From the NCBI RefSeq assembly GCF_002944315.1, contig NZ_CP024311.1, positions 1,588,501 to 1,652,500 of the forward strand: a stretch of 64,000 nucleotides of DNA, given 5' to 3'. The stretch's first letter is position 1; each line of letters opens with the position of its first letter. The notes beneath the pieces are model-generated. The model was given only the letters and a program-made list of their open reading frames with translations. It ran no database searches and was not told where the DNA came from. The stretch is from Rhizobium sp. NXC24. GTDB taxonomy: Bacteria > Pseudomonadota > Alphaproteobacteria > Rhizobiales > Rhizobiaceae. Position numbers and translations under genes: made by a program. Shown here one piece after another: positions 20,348-29,464 of the stretch.

Positions 20348-21237
20348 ACGCGTTCAAACTCATCGGCCGTGTGGCCGTCACTCTCATCTTCGTCGTTGCC
20401 GCCGTCTATGTCGGCCGCCAGCTCTGGGGCCATTACATGGACGAACCCTGGACGCGCGATGCGCGCCTGAGGGCTGATGTCGTCGGTATTGCGCCCGATG
20501 TTTCCGGCTTGGTGAGCGATGTGCTCGTCAAGGACAACCAGTCCGTCAAGAAGGGCGATGTCCTTTTCCGTGTCGATCGCGATCGTTTCGCTATCGCTCT
20601 CGAGCAGGCGGATGCTGCGCTCGCCAGCAGCAAAGCGGCTCTCGATCAGGCCCGCCGCGAAAGCCAGCGCCAGGAACGCCTCGGCGATGCCGCTTCCCTG
20701 CAGCAGAAGGAGCAGGCGCAGACCACCGAGCAGCAGGCCGAAGCCTCTCTCCGGCAGGCAACCGCAAATCGCGAACTCGCTCAGTTAAACCTCGACCGTT
20801 CCGAGGTCCGCGCTACTGTCAATGGTACGATCTCGAACCTCACCCTGCGCCCAGGTGACTATGTCTCTGCCGGCACCGCCAAGGTAGCGTTGATCGACAC
20901 CGATTCCCTGCGCGTCGAAGGCTATTTCGAAGAAACCAAGCTGCCGCGCATCCATGTCGGCGACGAAGTTTCCATTCATCTGATGGGGCAGGTCGAGAAG
21001 CTGACAGGCCATGTCGACAGCATCGCCTATGGAATCGAGGATCGCGAACGCACCTCGGGCAGCTTGCTCGCCAATATTACCCCGACCTTTAGTTGGGTCC
21101 GCTTGGCACAGCGCGTACCCGTGCGCATCGCTCTCGACAAGGTGCCTGACGGCACGAAGCTGATCGCTGGCCTGACGGCGACGGTGGAGGTTTCGCAGCA
21201 GCAAAGCAAGGTCGCCCTCGGGTCGGCCATCGAATAA
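20344..21237 (+). CDS. HlyD/AaeA-like membrane fusion protein
   Basis: Protein of 297 residues: an N-terminal membrane anchor (about 5-23), a split lipoyl domain (DVSGLVSDVLVKDNQSVKKG and VRATVNGTISNLTLRPGDYV) enclosing a coiled hairpin, then a beta-barrel domain. It should connect the FUSC transporter to an outer-membrane channel. It is the last gene of the MarR-FUSC-DUF1656-HlyD operon. Confidence 0.88.
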   Translation: MNAFKLIGRVAVTLIFVVAAVYVGRQLWGHYMDEPWTRDARLRADVVGIAPDVSGLVSDVLVKDNQSVKKGDVLFRVDRDRFAIALEQADAALASSKAALDQARRESQRQERLGDAASLQQKEQAQTTEQQAEASLRQATANRELAQLNLDRSEVRATVNGTISNLTLRPGDYVSAGTAKVALIDTDSLRVEGYFEETKLPRIHVGDEVSIHLMGQVEKLTGHVDSIAYGIEDRERTSGSLLANITPTFSWVRLAQRVPVRIALDKVPDGTKLIAGLTATVEVSQQQSKVALGSAIE

Positions 21238-21289
21238 CGAATGGATGCCCCGGATGGCTGCCGCTCACCATCCGGCTTCAACTCCAATC

Positions 21290-21943
21290 TTAAGCTGCTT
21301 TGGAGCGGGAAAGCGCGGCCGGTGTCCGCGCCGCTCTGCGCTTCTCCATCATGATCGGGCGATACGACCGATAGAGGATCATCGCCATCAGCAGGCCGAT
21401 ATAGATATATTGCTCCAGCGAGAGCACCTTGGTCGACAGCGCGAAATGCAGCGCGCCGCAGGCGGCGATGATATAGACCAGCCGATGCAGCCAGATCCAT
21501 TTCTTGCCCAAACGCTTGATGGAAAAATTGTTGGAGGTCACGGCCAGTGCCAGCAGCATCACCAGCCCGGCCATGCCGAACATGATGAAAGGCCGCTTCA
21601 GCACGTCGTTGATGACAGCCTGCACGTCGAGCGCCTGGTCGAGGACCATGTAGACCGCCAGATGCATCAGCACGTAGTAGAAACAGAGCAGGCCGAGCGC
21701 CCGGCGGTAGCGCAGGTAGTTCCAGCCGAACAGATCGCGCGCCGGGGTGACGGCGAGTGTCAAGAGCAGGAAGCGGATTGCCCAGAGTCCAAGGAAGAGC
21801 TCGAAAGTCTTGACCGCGTCGGCGCCGAGCTGGTCCGTGGCGCCGAGATAGAATTCCCATGCGGCCGGTATCAGGCCGACGACGTAAAGCGCCCAGACGG
21901 AAGCAGGTTGCCAGCGTTTGGGCAAGGCGAGGGAAAGAGCCAT
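21290..21943 (-). CDS. msrQ: MsrQ, haem membrane subunit of the MsrPQ system
   Basis: Protein of 217 residues starting [15 protein letters not shown]; the frame continues upstream but GGGAAAGAGCC-side context and the msrP junction favour this start. Six membrane helices with histidines in YVLMHLAVY and LHRLVYIIAACGALHF, the haem-binding positions of the ferric-reductase-like family. It supplies electrons from the quinone pool to MsrP. Its start overlaps the msrP stop. Confidence 0.9.
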   Translation of the reverse strand: MALSLALPKRWQPASVWALYVVGLIPAAWEFYLGATDQLGADAVKTFELFLGLWAIRFLLLTLAVTPARDLFGWNYLRYRRALGLLCFYYVLMHLAVYMVLDQALDVQAVINDVLKRPFIMFGMAGLVMLLALAVTSNNFSIKRLGKKWIWLHRLVYIIAACGALHFALSTKVLSLEQYIYIGLLMAMILYRSYRPIMMEKRRAARTPAALSRSKAA

Positions 21944-22893
21944 CAGAAATTCGCCCTCAAGTCCATGCCGGCATAAAGGCTTGCGACCTGATCGGCATAG
22001 CCGTTGAAGGGCAGGGTGGGGTGGCGGTTGGCGCCGAAGAAGCCGCCTTCGCCGATGCGGCGTTCGGTCGCCTGGCTCCAGCGCGGATGATCGACCGCCG
22101 GATTGACGTTGGCATAGAAGCCATATTCCTGGCTGTTGGTCGCCTGCCAGGTGTTCAGCGGCTGCTTGTCGGTGAGCGTGATGCGCACAATCGACTTGAT
22201 GCCCTTGAAGCCGTATTTCCATGGCACGACCAAACGGATCGGAGCGCCGTTCTGGTTCGGCAGTGTCTCGCCATAGAGACCTACGGCGAGCAGCGTCAGC
22301 GGATTACGCGCTTCATCGAGCCGCAGGCCTTCGACATAGGGCCAGTTGAGGGACTGGAAAACGCCTGACTGCCCCGGCATCTCTTCCGGCCGCACAACCG
22401 TCTCGAAGGCGACGAATTTGGCGCTGCCGAGCGGCTCGACTTTGTCGAGCAGTGCGGAAAGAGGAAAGCCGTCCCAGGGAATGACCATCGACCAGGCCTC
22501 GACGCAGCGCATGCGGTAGACGCGTTCTTCCGGCGGAAATTCCTTGATCAGCGCGTCGATATCGAATGTGCCGGGCTTGCCGACCATGCCATCGACCTTG
22601 ACGGTCCAGGGCCGTGGCTTGAACTTGCTGGAGAGGTTGGCCGGGTCGGACTTGTCGAGACCGAATTCGTAGAAATTATTGTAGGTGGTGACATCCTTGA
22701 TTGGCGTCAGCTTCTCGTCGACCGTATAGTTGCTTTTGGTCGCTGTCAGCGCCTCGGCCATTGCGGTCTTGCTGCCGATGGCCGCCATGCCGATACCGGC
22801 GGCCGCTGCCGTCAGGAATTCGCGGCGCTTGAGATACACCGAGCGCGGCGTGATCTCGGAAGAGGCGATCTTCGGCGGGCGATAGGAAGGCAT
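21943..22893 (-). CDS. msrP: MsrP, periplasmic methionine sulfoxide reductase catalytic subunit
   Basis: Protein of 316 residues starting [19 protein letters not shown] twin-arginine signal ([17 protein letters not shown]) exports it folded with its molybdenum cofactor. The cofactor cysteine lies in [15 protein letters not shown]. It repairs oxidised methionines of envelope proteins and is coupled to msrQ. A pair of inverted repeats lies just upstream of the start. Confidence 0.93.
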   Translation of the reverse strand: MPSYRPPKIASSEITPRSVYLKRREFLTAAAAGIGMAAIGSKTAMAEALTATKSNYTVDEKLTPIKDVTTYNNFYEFGLDKSDPANLSSKFKPRPWTVKVDGMVGKPGTFDIDALIKEFPPEERVYRMRCVEAWSMVIPWDGFPLSALLDKVEPLGSAKFVAFETVVRPEEMPGQSGVFQSLNWPYVEGLRLDEARNPLTLLAVGLYGETLPNQNGAPIRLVVPWKYGFKGIKSIVRITLTDKQPLNTWQATNSQEYGFYANVNPAVDHPRWSQATERRIGEGGFFGANRHPTLPFNGYADQVASLYAGMDLRANF

Positions 22894-22906
22894 TACGATA
22901 TTCCTT

Positions 22907-22938
22907 TCTACGATCGTAGAGATGATACGATCTCTACG
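22907..22938 (-). promoter_or_regulatory. Nested palindromes upstream of msrP
   Basis: A perfect 14-bp palindrome tctacgatcgtaga overlaps a second inverted repeat with 9-bp arms (cgtagagat and atctctacg, 6-nt loop). They lie 14-45 nt before the msrP start in its 5' leader. They could be an operator for an oxidative-stress regulator or alternative RNA hairpins that affect the ribosome-binding site. Confidence 0.45.
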
Positions 22939-23236
22939 CGGGAGAAGCACGGTTTGTTACCGTCTTACGACGTTATTTCTTTTGAACGGAAACCAACTTT
23001 TTGTGTTGGTTCGTGATGGAATAAACGGCCTTCTGCGTTGTCCGTATCATCTGGCTGATGATTGAGCTCGAGGCTATGTTCGCCCCTACGGCGTACCGGA
23101 TTCGATCGAGTTGATAGTGACAGTCCAGTGCGATTGGATTAGGACAATTTCAAAAAGCAGGAATGTCGGCGCTCCCTTCGGCGCAAAGCCCAGGCCGGCC
23201 GACGCCTCACATTTCCAAGACGACGAGGAAGACACC
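22939..23236. other. Divergent msrP-ilvD intergenic region
   Basis: This stretch separates two divergent genes and must contain both promoters. The ilvD frame is open from 23111 but the conserved protein starts at 23237. No clear attenuator or T-box-like structure was recognised. Confidence 0.4.
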
Positions 23237-25075
23237 ATGCCAGCTTATCGTTCCAGAACCACGACCCATGGCCGCAATATGGCGGGTGCGCGCGGCCTTT
23301 GGCGCGCGACGGGTATGAAGGACAGCGATTTCGGCAAGCCCATCATTGCGGTGGTGAACTCCTTCACCCAGTTCGTGCCAGGCCACGTCCACCTCAAGGA
23401 TCTCGGCCAGCTCGTCGCGCGCGAAATCGAAGCTGCCGGCGGTGTCGCCAAGGAATTCAACACGATCGCCGTCGATGACGGTATCGCCATGGGCCATGAC
23501 GGCATGCTCTATTCGCTGCCTTCGCGCGAGCTGATCGCCGACAGCGTCGAATATATGGTCAATGCTCATTGCGCCGACGCCATGGTCTGCATCTCCAATT
23601 GCGACAAGATCACCCCCGGCATGCTGATGGCCTCGCTGCGCCTCAACATCCCGACTGTTTTCGTCTCCGGCGGCCCGATGGAAGCCGGCAAGGTGGTCCT
23701 GCACGGCAAGAAGCATGCGCTCGATCTGGTCGACGCCATGGTTGCCGCTGCCGATGACAAGATCAGCGACGAAGATGTGCAGGTTATCGAACGCTCGGCC
23801 TGTCCGACCTGCGGCTCCTGCTCGGGCATGTTTACCGCCAATTCGATGAACTGCCTGACGGAAGCGCTTGGTTTGTCGCTGCCCGGCAACGGCTCGACGC
23901 TCGCCACCCATGCCGACCGCAAGCGTCTCTTCGTCGAGGCCGGCCATCTGATCGTCGATCTCGCCCGGCGCTATTACGAGCAGGAGGATGCTTCCGTCCT
24001 GCCGCGCACCGTCGCTTCGAAGCAGGCCTTCGAGAACGCCATGGCGCTCGATATTGCCATGGGCGGCTCCACCAACACGGTTCTGCATATTCTCGCGGCC
24101 GCGCATGAAGGCGAAGTCGATTTCACCATGGCTGACATCGATGCGTTGTCGCGCCGCGTGCCTTGTCTGTCGAAGGTTGCACCGGCCAAGAGCGACGTTC
24201 ACATGGAAGATGTGCACCGTGCCGGCGGCATCATGTCGATCCTCGGCGAACTCGACAAGGGCGGCCTCATCAACCGCGATTGCCCGACCGTTCACGCCGA
24301 AACTCTCGGGGACGCCATCGACCGCTGGGACATCACCCGCACCAACAGCGAAAGCGTGCGTGAATTCTTCCGCGCCGCACCGGGCGGCATTCCGACCCAG
24401 GTTGCCTTCAGCCAAAACGCCCGTTGGGAAGAACTCGACACCGATCGTCAGAACGGTGTTATCCGCTCCGTTGAGCATCCCTTCTCCAAGGATGGCGGTC
24501 TCGCCGTTCTCAAGGGCAATCTGGCGCTGGACGGCTGCATCGTGAAGACGGCCGGCGTCGATGAATCGATCTTGAAATTCTCCGGTCCGGCCAGGGTCTT
24601 CGAAAGCCAGGACGCATCCGTCAAGGCCATCCTCAGCAACGAGATCAAGGCCGGCGACGTTGTCGTCATCCGCTATGAAGGCCCGAAGGGCGGCCCCGGC
24701 ATGCAGGAAATGCTCTATCCGACGAGCTATCTGAAGTCGAAGGGCCTGGGCAAAGCCTGCGCGTTGATCACCGACGGCCGCTTCTCCGGCGGCACCTCTG
24801 GCCTCTCCATCGGCCACGTTTCGCCTGAAGCGGCAAACGGCGGCATGATCGGCCTGGTGCGCGAAGGCGACATGATCGATATCGACATCCCGAGCCGTAC
24901 CATCAGCCTGCGCGTCGACGACAAGGAACTTGCCGCTCGCCGCGAAGCTCAGAACGCCAGCGGTTGGCATCCGGTCGAAGCACGCAAGCGCAATGTCACC
25001 ACGGCGCTGAAGGCCTATGCTGCTTTCGCGACCAGCGCTGACCGGGGTGCTGTTAGAGATCTCGGCGGGAAGTAA
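23237..25075 (+). CDS. ilvD: Dihydroxy-acid dehydratase
   Basis: Protein of 612 residues starting [20 protein letters not shown]. It dehydrates dihydroxy-acids in valine, isoleucine and pantothenate synthesis. Iron-sulfur ligands are in [12 protein letters not shown] and [11 protein letters not shown]. The magnesium and substrate motifs [12 protein letters not shown] and [16 protein letters not shown] are intact. An extra upstream in-frame extension is not conserved in the family. Confidence 0.97.
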   Translation: MPAYRSRTTTHGRNMAGARGLWRATGMKDSDFGKPIIAVVNSFTQFVPGHVHLKDLGQLVAREIEAAGGVAKEFNTIAVDDGIAMGHDGMLYSLPSRELIADSVEYMVNAHCADAMVCISNCDKITPGMLMASLRLNIPTVFVSGGPMEAGKVVLHGKKHALDLVDAMVAAADDKISDEDVQVIERSACPTCGSCSGMFTANSMNCLTEALGLSLPGNGSTLATHADRKRLFVEAGHLIVDLARRYYEQEDASVLPRTVASKQAFENAMALDIAMGGSTNTVLHILAAAHEGEVDFTMADIDALSRRVPCLSKVAPAKSDVHMEDVHRAGGIMSILGELDKGGLINRDCPTVHAETLGDAIDRWDITRTNSESVREFFRAAPGGIPTQVAFSQNARWEELDTDRQNGVIRSVEHPFSKDGGLAVLKGNLALDGCIVKTAGVDESILKFSGPARVFESQDASVKAILSNEIKAGDVVVIRYEGPKGGPGMQEMLYPTSYLKSKGLGKACALITDGRFSGGTSGLSIGHVSPEAANGGMIGLVREGDMIDIDIPSRTISLRVDDKELAARREAQNASGWHPVEARKRNVTTALKAYAAFATSADRGAVRDLGGK

Positions 25076-25081
25076 TCAAAC

Positions 25082-25119
25082 CCCTTCGCCCCGTCATGAG
25101 CTTGTCGAAGGGATGGGGA
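25082..25119. repeat. Hairpin repeat between ilvD and the LprI gene
   Basis: Inverted repeat cccttcg ... cgaaggg around gtcatgagcttgt. The TTCGACAAGCTCATGA-type core resembles an interspersed palindromic motif common in proteobacterial intergenic regions. Located between convergent genes, it could serve as a bidirectional terminator. Confidence 0.5.
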
Positions 25120-25135
25120 GAAGGTGGCATATGCT

Positions 25136-25483
25136 TTATAGCGGCCGATTGATCCGCTTATACGTCTCCTCCAGCGCTTTCAGCCGCTCGTCATAAGCGC
25201 CCTTGATGCAGGCGGCATCCGCGCCACAGGCCTGCCGCTTCTTCAGCCAGGCTGTCTGCTCGTCCTGCAATGTGCCGCGCGAGCCCATGGCCAGCAGGCC
25301 GGAGAGCAGGTCGAAGGTCGTCACCATCTTCACGTCGGCATCGTTGAGCGCCCTGTTATCGCAGATCGTCTTCTCGTCCGGCTGAAGGTTCGGCGACTCG
25401 CAATTGAAGCTCGCGGCCTGGGATGTGTTGGCCGCGGTGAGAGAGGTAACGAGAAAGATTGCCGCAAGGCTGGTTGATCGCAT
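25136..25483 (-). CDS. LprI/DUF1311-like secreted protein
   Basis: Protein of 115 residues starting at the ATG preceded by GGAG at good spacing; longer starts are possible. A signal peptide (MRSTSLAAIFLVTSLTAANT, cleavage after SQA) is followed by a small domain with paired cysteines (FNCESP, ICDNRAL, ACGADAACIKGAYDERL). That pattern fits the lysozyme-inhibitor LprI N-terminal family, acting in the periplasm. Confidence 0.75.
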   Translation of the reverse strand: MRSTSLAAIFLVTSLTAANTSQAASFNCESPNLQPDEKTICDNRALNDADVKMVTTFDLLSGLLAMGSRGTLQDEQTAWLKKRQACGADAACIKGAYDERLKALEETYKRINRPL

Positions 25484-25658
25484 GCTTTTGCTCCATCTGC
25501 CGGTTTCCGAAACGAAATGCGCGATCACGCGTTTTTGTTCACAACGCCTGTTCTTCATGCGCGCAAGCGACCAATTATACTTCATGCTTCCGCCCTCTTT
25601 CCTTTCTAGCGTCGGACGCTACAACGTTGTTTCAAGAGCATTAAAGAAGGAAAATTCC

Positions 25659-27062
25659 ATGCAGGTCCTGCTGAAGCGCACCGCCGTTTCGATGATCGCC
25701 CTCATCATGACGATGCCGCTTTCCGCCGAGGCGCAGACTGCGAAGTCTGTGCCGCAGAGCCAGATGCAAATGCAGCTTTCGTTTGCGCCGCTTGTCAAGC
25801 AGACGGCCGGCGCCGTGGTCAATGTCTATGCCGAGCGGATGGTGCAGCGGCAGTCGCCCTTTGCTGGCGATCCCTTCTTCGAACAGTTCTTCGGCCAGCG
25901 CATGCCGAATCGCACCGAGAAGCAGTCTTCGCTAGGGTCCGGCGTGATCGTCGAGGCGAATGGCACGGTCATCACCAACAATCACGTCGTCGACGGCGCT
26001 GACGATATCAAGATCGCGCTGTCGGACGGCCGCGAATTTCCCTGCGACGTCGTGCTGAAGGATGATCGGGTCGATCTCGCCGTTCTGAAGATCAAATCCA
26101 AGAACCAGAACTTCCCCGTCCTGCCGATCGGCAATTCCGATGCCGTCGAAGTGGGCGATCTCGTGCTGGCGATCGGCAATCCCTTCGGCGTCGGCCAGAC
26201 GGTGACGAGCGGCATCGTGTCGGCGCTTGCCCGCAACCAAGTGAAGAACCAAGTCGGTTTCTTCATCCAGACTGACGCTTCGATCAATCCTGGCAATTCC
26301 GGCGGCGCTTTGACGAACATGACGGGCGAGCTGATCGGCCTCAACACCGCAATCTTTTCCCAGGGCGGGGGCTCGAATGGCATCGGCTTTGCCATCCCCG
26401 CCAATCTGGTCAAGGTTTTCCTCGCAGCCGCCGATCGTGGCGACAAGACCTTCGATCGCCCCTATATCGGCGCTTCCTTCGAACCGGTGACATCAGACGT
26501 TGCCGAAGCGCTCGGGCTGGACAAGGTGCGCGGTGCGCTGGTGACCAAGGTGGTCGATGGTGGGCCTGCAGCGAAGGCTGGCCTGAAGGCCGGCGAGGTC
26601 GTCACGGCCATCAACAATATCCCGGTCGAGCATCCGGACGCGCTTGGCTATCGCCTGACGACGGCCGGCCTCGGCGCCACCGTTGCTTTGACCGTTCTCG
26701 ACAATGGCAAAGAGCATCAGGAGAGCATGACGCTTGCCGCGGCACCGGAATCCACGCCGCGGAACGAGAAGCTGATCCAGGGCAACAATCCCTTCTCGGG
26801 TGCGACCGTCGCCAACCTCTCGCCGCGCGTCGCCGATGAACTGCACCTGCCGGCGGATACGAACGGTGTCGTCGTCGAGAACCTGAAGGCGGATTCGCCG
26901 GCCGAGCGCCTTGGCTTTGCGCCGAAGGATATCGTCGTTTCCGTCAATGGCGTCGCGATCACCTCGACGGACGTGCTGCAGCAGGCCGTTACTGGCAGTC
27001 CGAGCTTCTGGCGCGTCGAAATCGAGCGTGACGGCCAACGCATCCGGCAGTTCTTCCGATGA
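25659..27062 (+). CDS. DegP/HtrA-like periplasmic serine protease
   Basis: Protein of 467 residues from MQVLLKRTAVSMIALIM, with a signal peptide ending near SAEA. The trypsin-like triad is His109 (TNNHVVDGAD), Asp139 (DRVDLAVLKI) and Ser214 (NPGNSGGAL). Two PDZ domains follow (about 270-355 and 375-465). It degrades misfolded envelope proteins. The stop overlaps the rarA start (ATGA), so the two genes are coupled, which is unusual functionally but common in rhizobia. Confidence 0.93.
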   Translation: MQVLLKRTAVSMIALIMTMPLSAEAQTAKSVPQSQMQMQLSFAPLVKQTAGAVVNVYAERMVQRQSPFAGDPFFEQFFGQRMPNRTEKQSSLGSGVIVEANGTVITNNHVVDGADDIKIALSDGREFPCDVVLKDDRVDLAVLKIKSKNQNFPVLPIGNSDAVEVGDLVLAIGNPFGVGQTVTSGIVSALARNQVKNQVGFFIQTDASINPGNSGGALTNMTGELIGLNTAIFSQGGGSNGIGFAIPANLVKVFLAAADRGDKTFDRPYIGASFEPVTSDVAEALGLDKVRGALVTKVVDGGPAAKAGLKAGEVVTAINNIPVEHPDALGYRLTTAGLGATVALTVLDNGKEHQESMTLAAAPESTPRNEKLIQGNNPFSGATVANLSPRVADELHLPADTNGVVVENLKADSPAERLGFAPKDIVVSVNGVAITSTDVLQQAVTGSPSFWRVEIERDGQRIRQFFR

Positions 27063-28375
27063 GTGACGATCTGTTTGCACCAAGGATACCGGAGGAGGTC
27101 GCCAAGAGGCGGCCTCTTGCCGATCGTCTGCGGCCGCAAACCTTGGCCGATGTCACCGGCCAGCCACATCTGACGGGCGAGGACGGCGCGCTGCGGCGGA
27201 TGATCGACTCCGGCTCGCTCGGCTCGATGATCTTCTGGGGGCCGCCCGGCACCGGCAAGACGACGGTGGCGCGGCTGCTATCGGGCGAGGCGGGCCTTGC
27301 CTTCGAGCAGATATCGGCAATCTTCTCCGGCGTTGCCGATCTGAAGAAGGTGTTCGAAACCGCGCGTCTGCGCCGCATGGATGGCCGCCAGACGCTGCTC
27401 TTCGTCGACGAGATCCATCGCTTCAACCGCGCCCAGCAGGATAGCTTCCTGCCCGTCATGGAGGACGGTACCGTCATTCTGGTCGGCGCGACCACCGAGA
27501 ACCCGTCTTTCGAGCTGAATGCCGCTCTCCTGTCCCGCGCGCGCGTCCTGACATTTCGCCCGCATGACGAGGAAAGCCTGGAGGAGTTGCTGCGCCGCGC
27601 CGAGACGGCGGAGGGCCGGCCGCTGCCCTTGACCGAGGATGCTCGCGCCAGCCTCATCCGCATGGCCGATGGCGATGGCCGCTCCGTGCTGACGCTCGCC
27701 GAAGAAGTCTGGCGCGCCGCGCGCAAGGACGAGCTCTTCGATCCCGATGCGCTGGTCAAAATCGTGCAGCGCCGTGCGCCGGTCTACGACAAGGCGCAGG
27801 ACGGCCACTACAATCTGATTTCGGCTCTGCATAAGTCGGTGCGCGGCTCTGACCCCGACGCGGCGCTCTACTATCTCGCTCGCATGTTCGATGCCGGCGA
27901 AGACCCGCTATATCTTGGAAGGCGGCTGGTGCGCATGGCGGTGGAGGATATCGGCCTTGCCGATCCGCAGGCGCTGGTCATCTGCAACGCTGCCAAGGAC
28001 GCCTATGACTATCTGGGGTCGCCGGAAGGTGAATTGGCGCTGGCGGAAGCCTGCGTCTATCTCGCCACCGCCCCGAAGTCGAACGCCGTCTATACCGCCT
28101 TCAAGGCTGCCACACAGGCTGCCAAGCAGAACGGCTCGCTGCTGCCGCCCAAGCATATCCTCAATGCGCCGACGAAGCTGATGCGCACGGAGGGTTACGG
28201 CGACGGTTATCGCTATGATCACGACGAGCCCGATGCTTTTTCAGGCCAGAATTATTTTCCGGAGAAAATGGGCCGTCAGACCTTCTATGATCCGCCCGAG
28301 CGTGGTTTCGAGCGCGAAATCCGCAAGCGGCTGGATTGGTGGGCAAAGCTGCGCAAGGAGCGTGGTGAAGAGTAG
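27059..28375 (+). CDS. rarA: Replication-associated recombination protein A
   Basis: Protein of 438 residues of the RarA/MgsA/WRNIP1 AAA+ family, acting at stalled replication forks. The Walker A GPPGTGKT is at residues 61-68, Walker B is LLFVDEIHRFN, and the C-terminal tetramerisation region contains HYNLISALHKSVRGSDPDAALYYLARM. It is translated from an ATGA overlap with the protease gene. Confidence 0.95.
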   Translation: MSDDLFAPRIPEEVAKRRPLADRLRPQTLADVTGQPHLTGEDGALRRMIDSGSLGSMIFWGPPGTGKTTVARLLSGEAGLAFEQISAIFSGVADLKKVFETARLRRMDGRQTLLFVDEIHRFNRAQQDSFLPVMEDGTVILVGATTENPSFELNAALLSRARVLTFRPHDEESLEELLRRAETAEGRPLPLTEDARASLIRMADGDGRSVLTLAEEVWRAARKDELFDPDALVKIVQRRAPVYDKAQDGHYNLISALHKSVRGSDPDAALYYLARMFDAGEDPLYLGRRLVRMAVEDIGLADPQALVICNAAKDAYDYLGSPEGELALAEACVYLATAPKSNAVYTAFKAATQAAKQNGSLLPPKHILNAPTKLMRTEGYGDGYRYDHDEPDAFSGQNYFPEKMGRQTFYDPPERGFEREIRKRLDWWAKLRKERGEE

Positions 28376-28383
28376 ATCCGATA

Positions 28384-28716
28384 TCACCGAGCGGTGATGT
28401 TTTCCGAGGCGGCCTTCTGTATGCGCGGCGCGGGGGCCTTGTCGATCATCTTGACGCTCGATTCCGCCATGCCGTTATGGCCTTCCATATCGACCACCAG
28501 ATGCCAATGGCCCGACTCGGGAATGGACAGCCGGATGGGCGATTTCTTGGCGACGCCGCCAAGGAACTGGTGCTTCAGAGTTTCCGTAAAGCGCTCGAAA
28601 TTCGAGCTGTTCATCAACCGGACATTGGCGATGGCCGACAGCGTGATTTCGATCACGGTTCCGGCGCGCTGCTCGTTGAGATCATAGTGGCTGTAACGGA
28701 AGGCAGGCTTCGACAT
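28384..28716 (-). CDS. DUF1883 family protein
   Basis: Protein of 110 residues from MSKPAFRYSHYDLNEQRAG. The block IANVRLMNSSNFERF and PIRLSIPESGHWHLVVDMEG is the DUF1883 signature. Members are small cytosolic beta-rich proteins of unknown function. It is convergent with rarA. Confidence 0.8.
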   Translation of the reverse strand: MSKPAFRYSHYDLNEQRAGTVIEITLSAIANVRLMNSSNFERFTETLKHQFLGGVAKKSPIRLSIPESGHWHLVVDMEGHNGMAESSVKMIDKAPAPRIQKAASENITAR

Positions 28717-28826
28717 TGCTCTTTTACTCTGGTGACACCCGGCCGATATTCTACCCAAGCGTGGGTTAAGGAAGCGTTGGGCCGGGTGCATCTGGGACGG
28801 TCGAAGGCTGTTCGAATTGCTACGCC

Positions 28827-29095
28827 TTAATGCAGGTTTGGAAATGGCGTTGCGAAGCCGTCGAGATCGAGCACCGAGCCTTCGGGTGCGAGGCAGATAT
28901 CGGCGGGATTATGATTGCACTCTTCGGCGGCAAAGTGCACTGCGGCCGCTTCGTTGGTGAAGAGCCCGCCGACGAGACCTTGCCGGTCCTGGACGATCAG
29001 GCGCCGCGCCGGTCGCGGCCGACTGTGAAGCGGGCGGGGGCCGGCGAGGCTGCGATGTGAGCCGAGCGGCGTTGAATATGCTGTGTGTCTGCCAT
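28827..29095 (-). pseudogene. Small protein gene, apparently frameshifted
   Basis: A start with a good site (GAGGGAAAACAC then ATG, MADTQHIQRRSAHIAA) runs in one frame. The more protein-like continuation (RRLIVQDRQGLVGGLFTNEA ... GSVLDLDGFATPFPNLH) lies in another frame without its own start. A one-base change in the GC-rich middle would join them. I do not recognise the family. Confidence 0.4.
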
Positions 29096-29125
29096 GTGTT
29101 TTCCCTCGTAGATGGCTTCGTGTGC

Positions 29126-29323
29126 TCAATTGCCGGCCCAGTGCACCAGCATCTGGATGATGGCAGCGGCGAAGAAGACGAACGCCAGGCGCGGCGCGAT
29201 GGCGCGCAGGCCGTTTAGCAGCGCATGCGAAGGGGTCGGACGCTTGGCGCCTCCGAGGGCAGCGGTACGAGGGCGTTGGAGCGGGTCGGCAGCAGTGCCG
29301 TATTGCATGTAGCGTGACATCAT
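29126..29323 (-). CDS. Small single-span membrane protein
   Basis: Protein of 65 residues starting MMSRYMQYGTAADPL, preceded by AAAGGAA. A hydrophobic helix (RLAFVFFAAAIIQMLVHW) lies at the C-terminus. No family recognised. It lies just upstream of the frameshifted small gene on the same strand. Confidence 0.55.
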   Translation of the reverse strand: MMSRYMQYGTAADPLQRPRTAALGGAKRPTPSHALLNGLRAIAPRLAFVFFAAAIIQMLVHWAGN

Positions 29324-29464
29324 AGTTCCTTTCCAAGTGTCACTGGCGCTACGGTCGATTTTGAACGACGCAAGCGCCATGCAAATAAACTATGAGTGAT
29401 CGGGTATGATTTCCATTTGGCAGGAAAGGCTAAAATATAAAAATCTCATAGGGATAGAGCGTTT

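Noticed and set aside
23207..24970. A 587-codon open frame on the minus strand
   Set aside because: It is the complement of ilvD, with the arginine- and aspartate-rich composition of an antisense frame.
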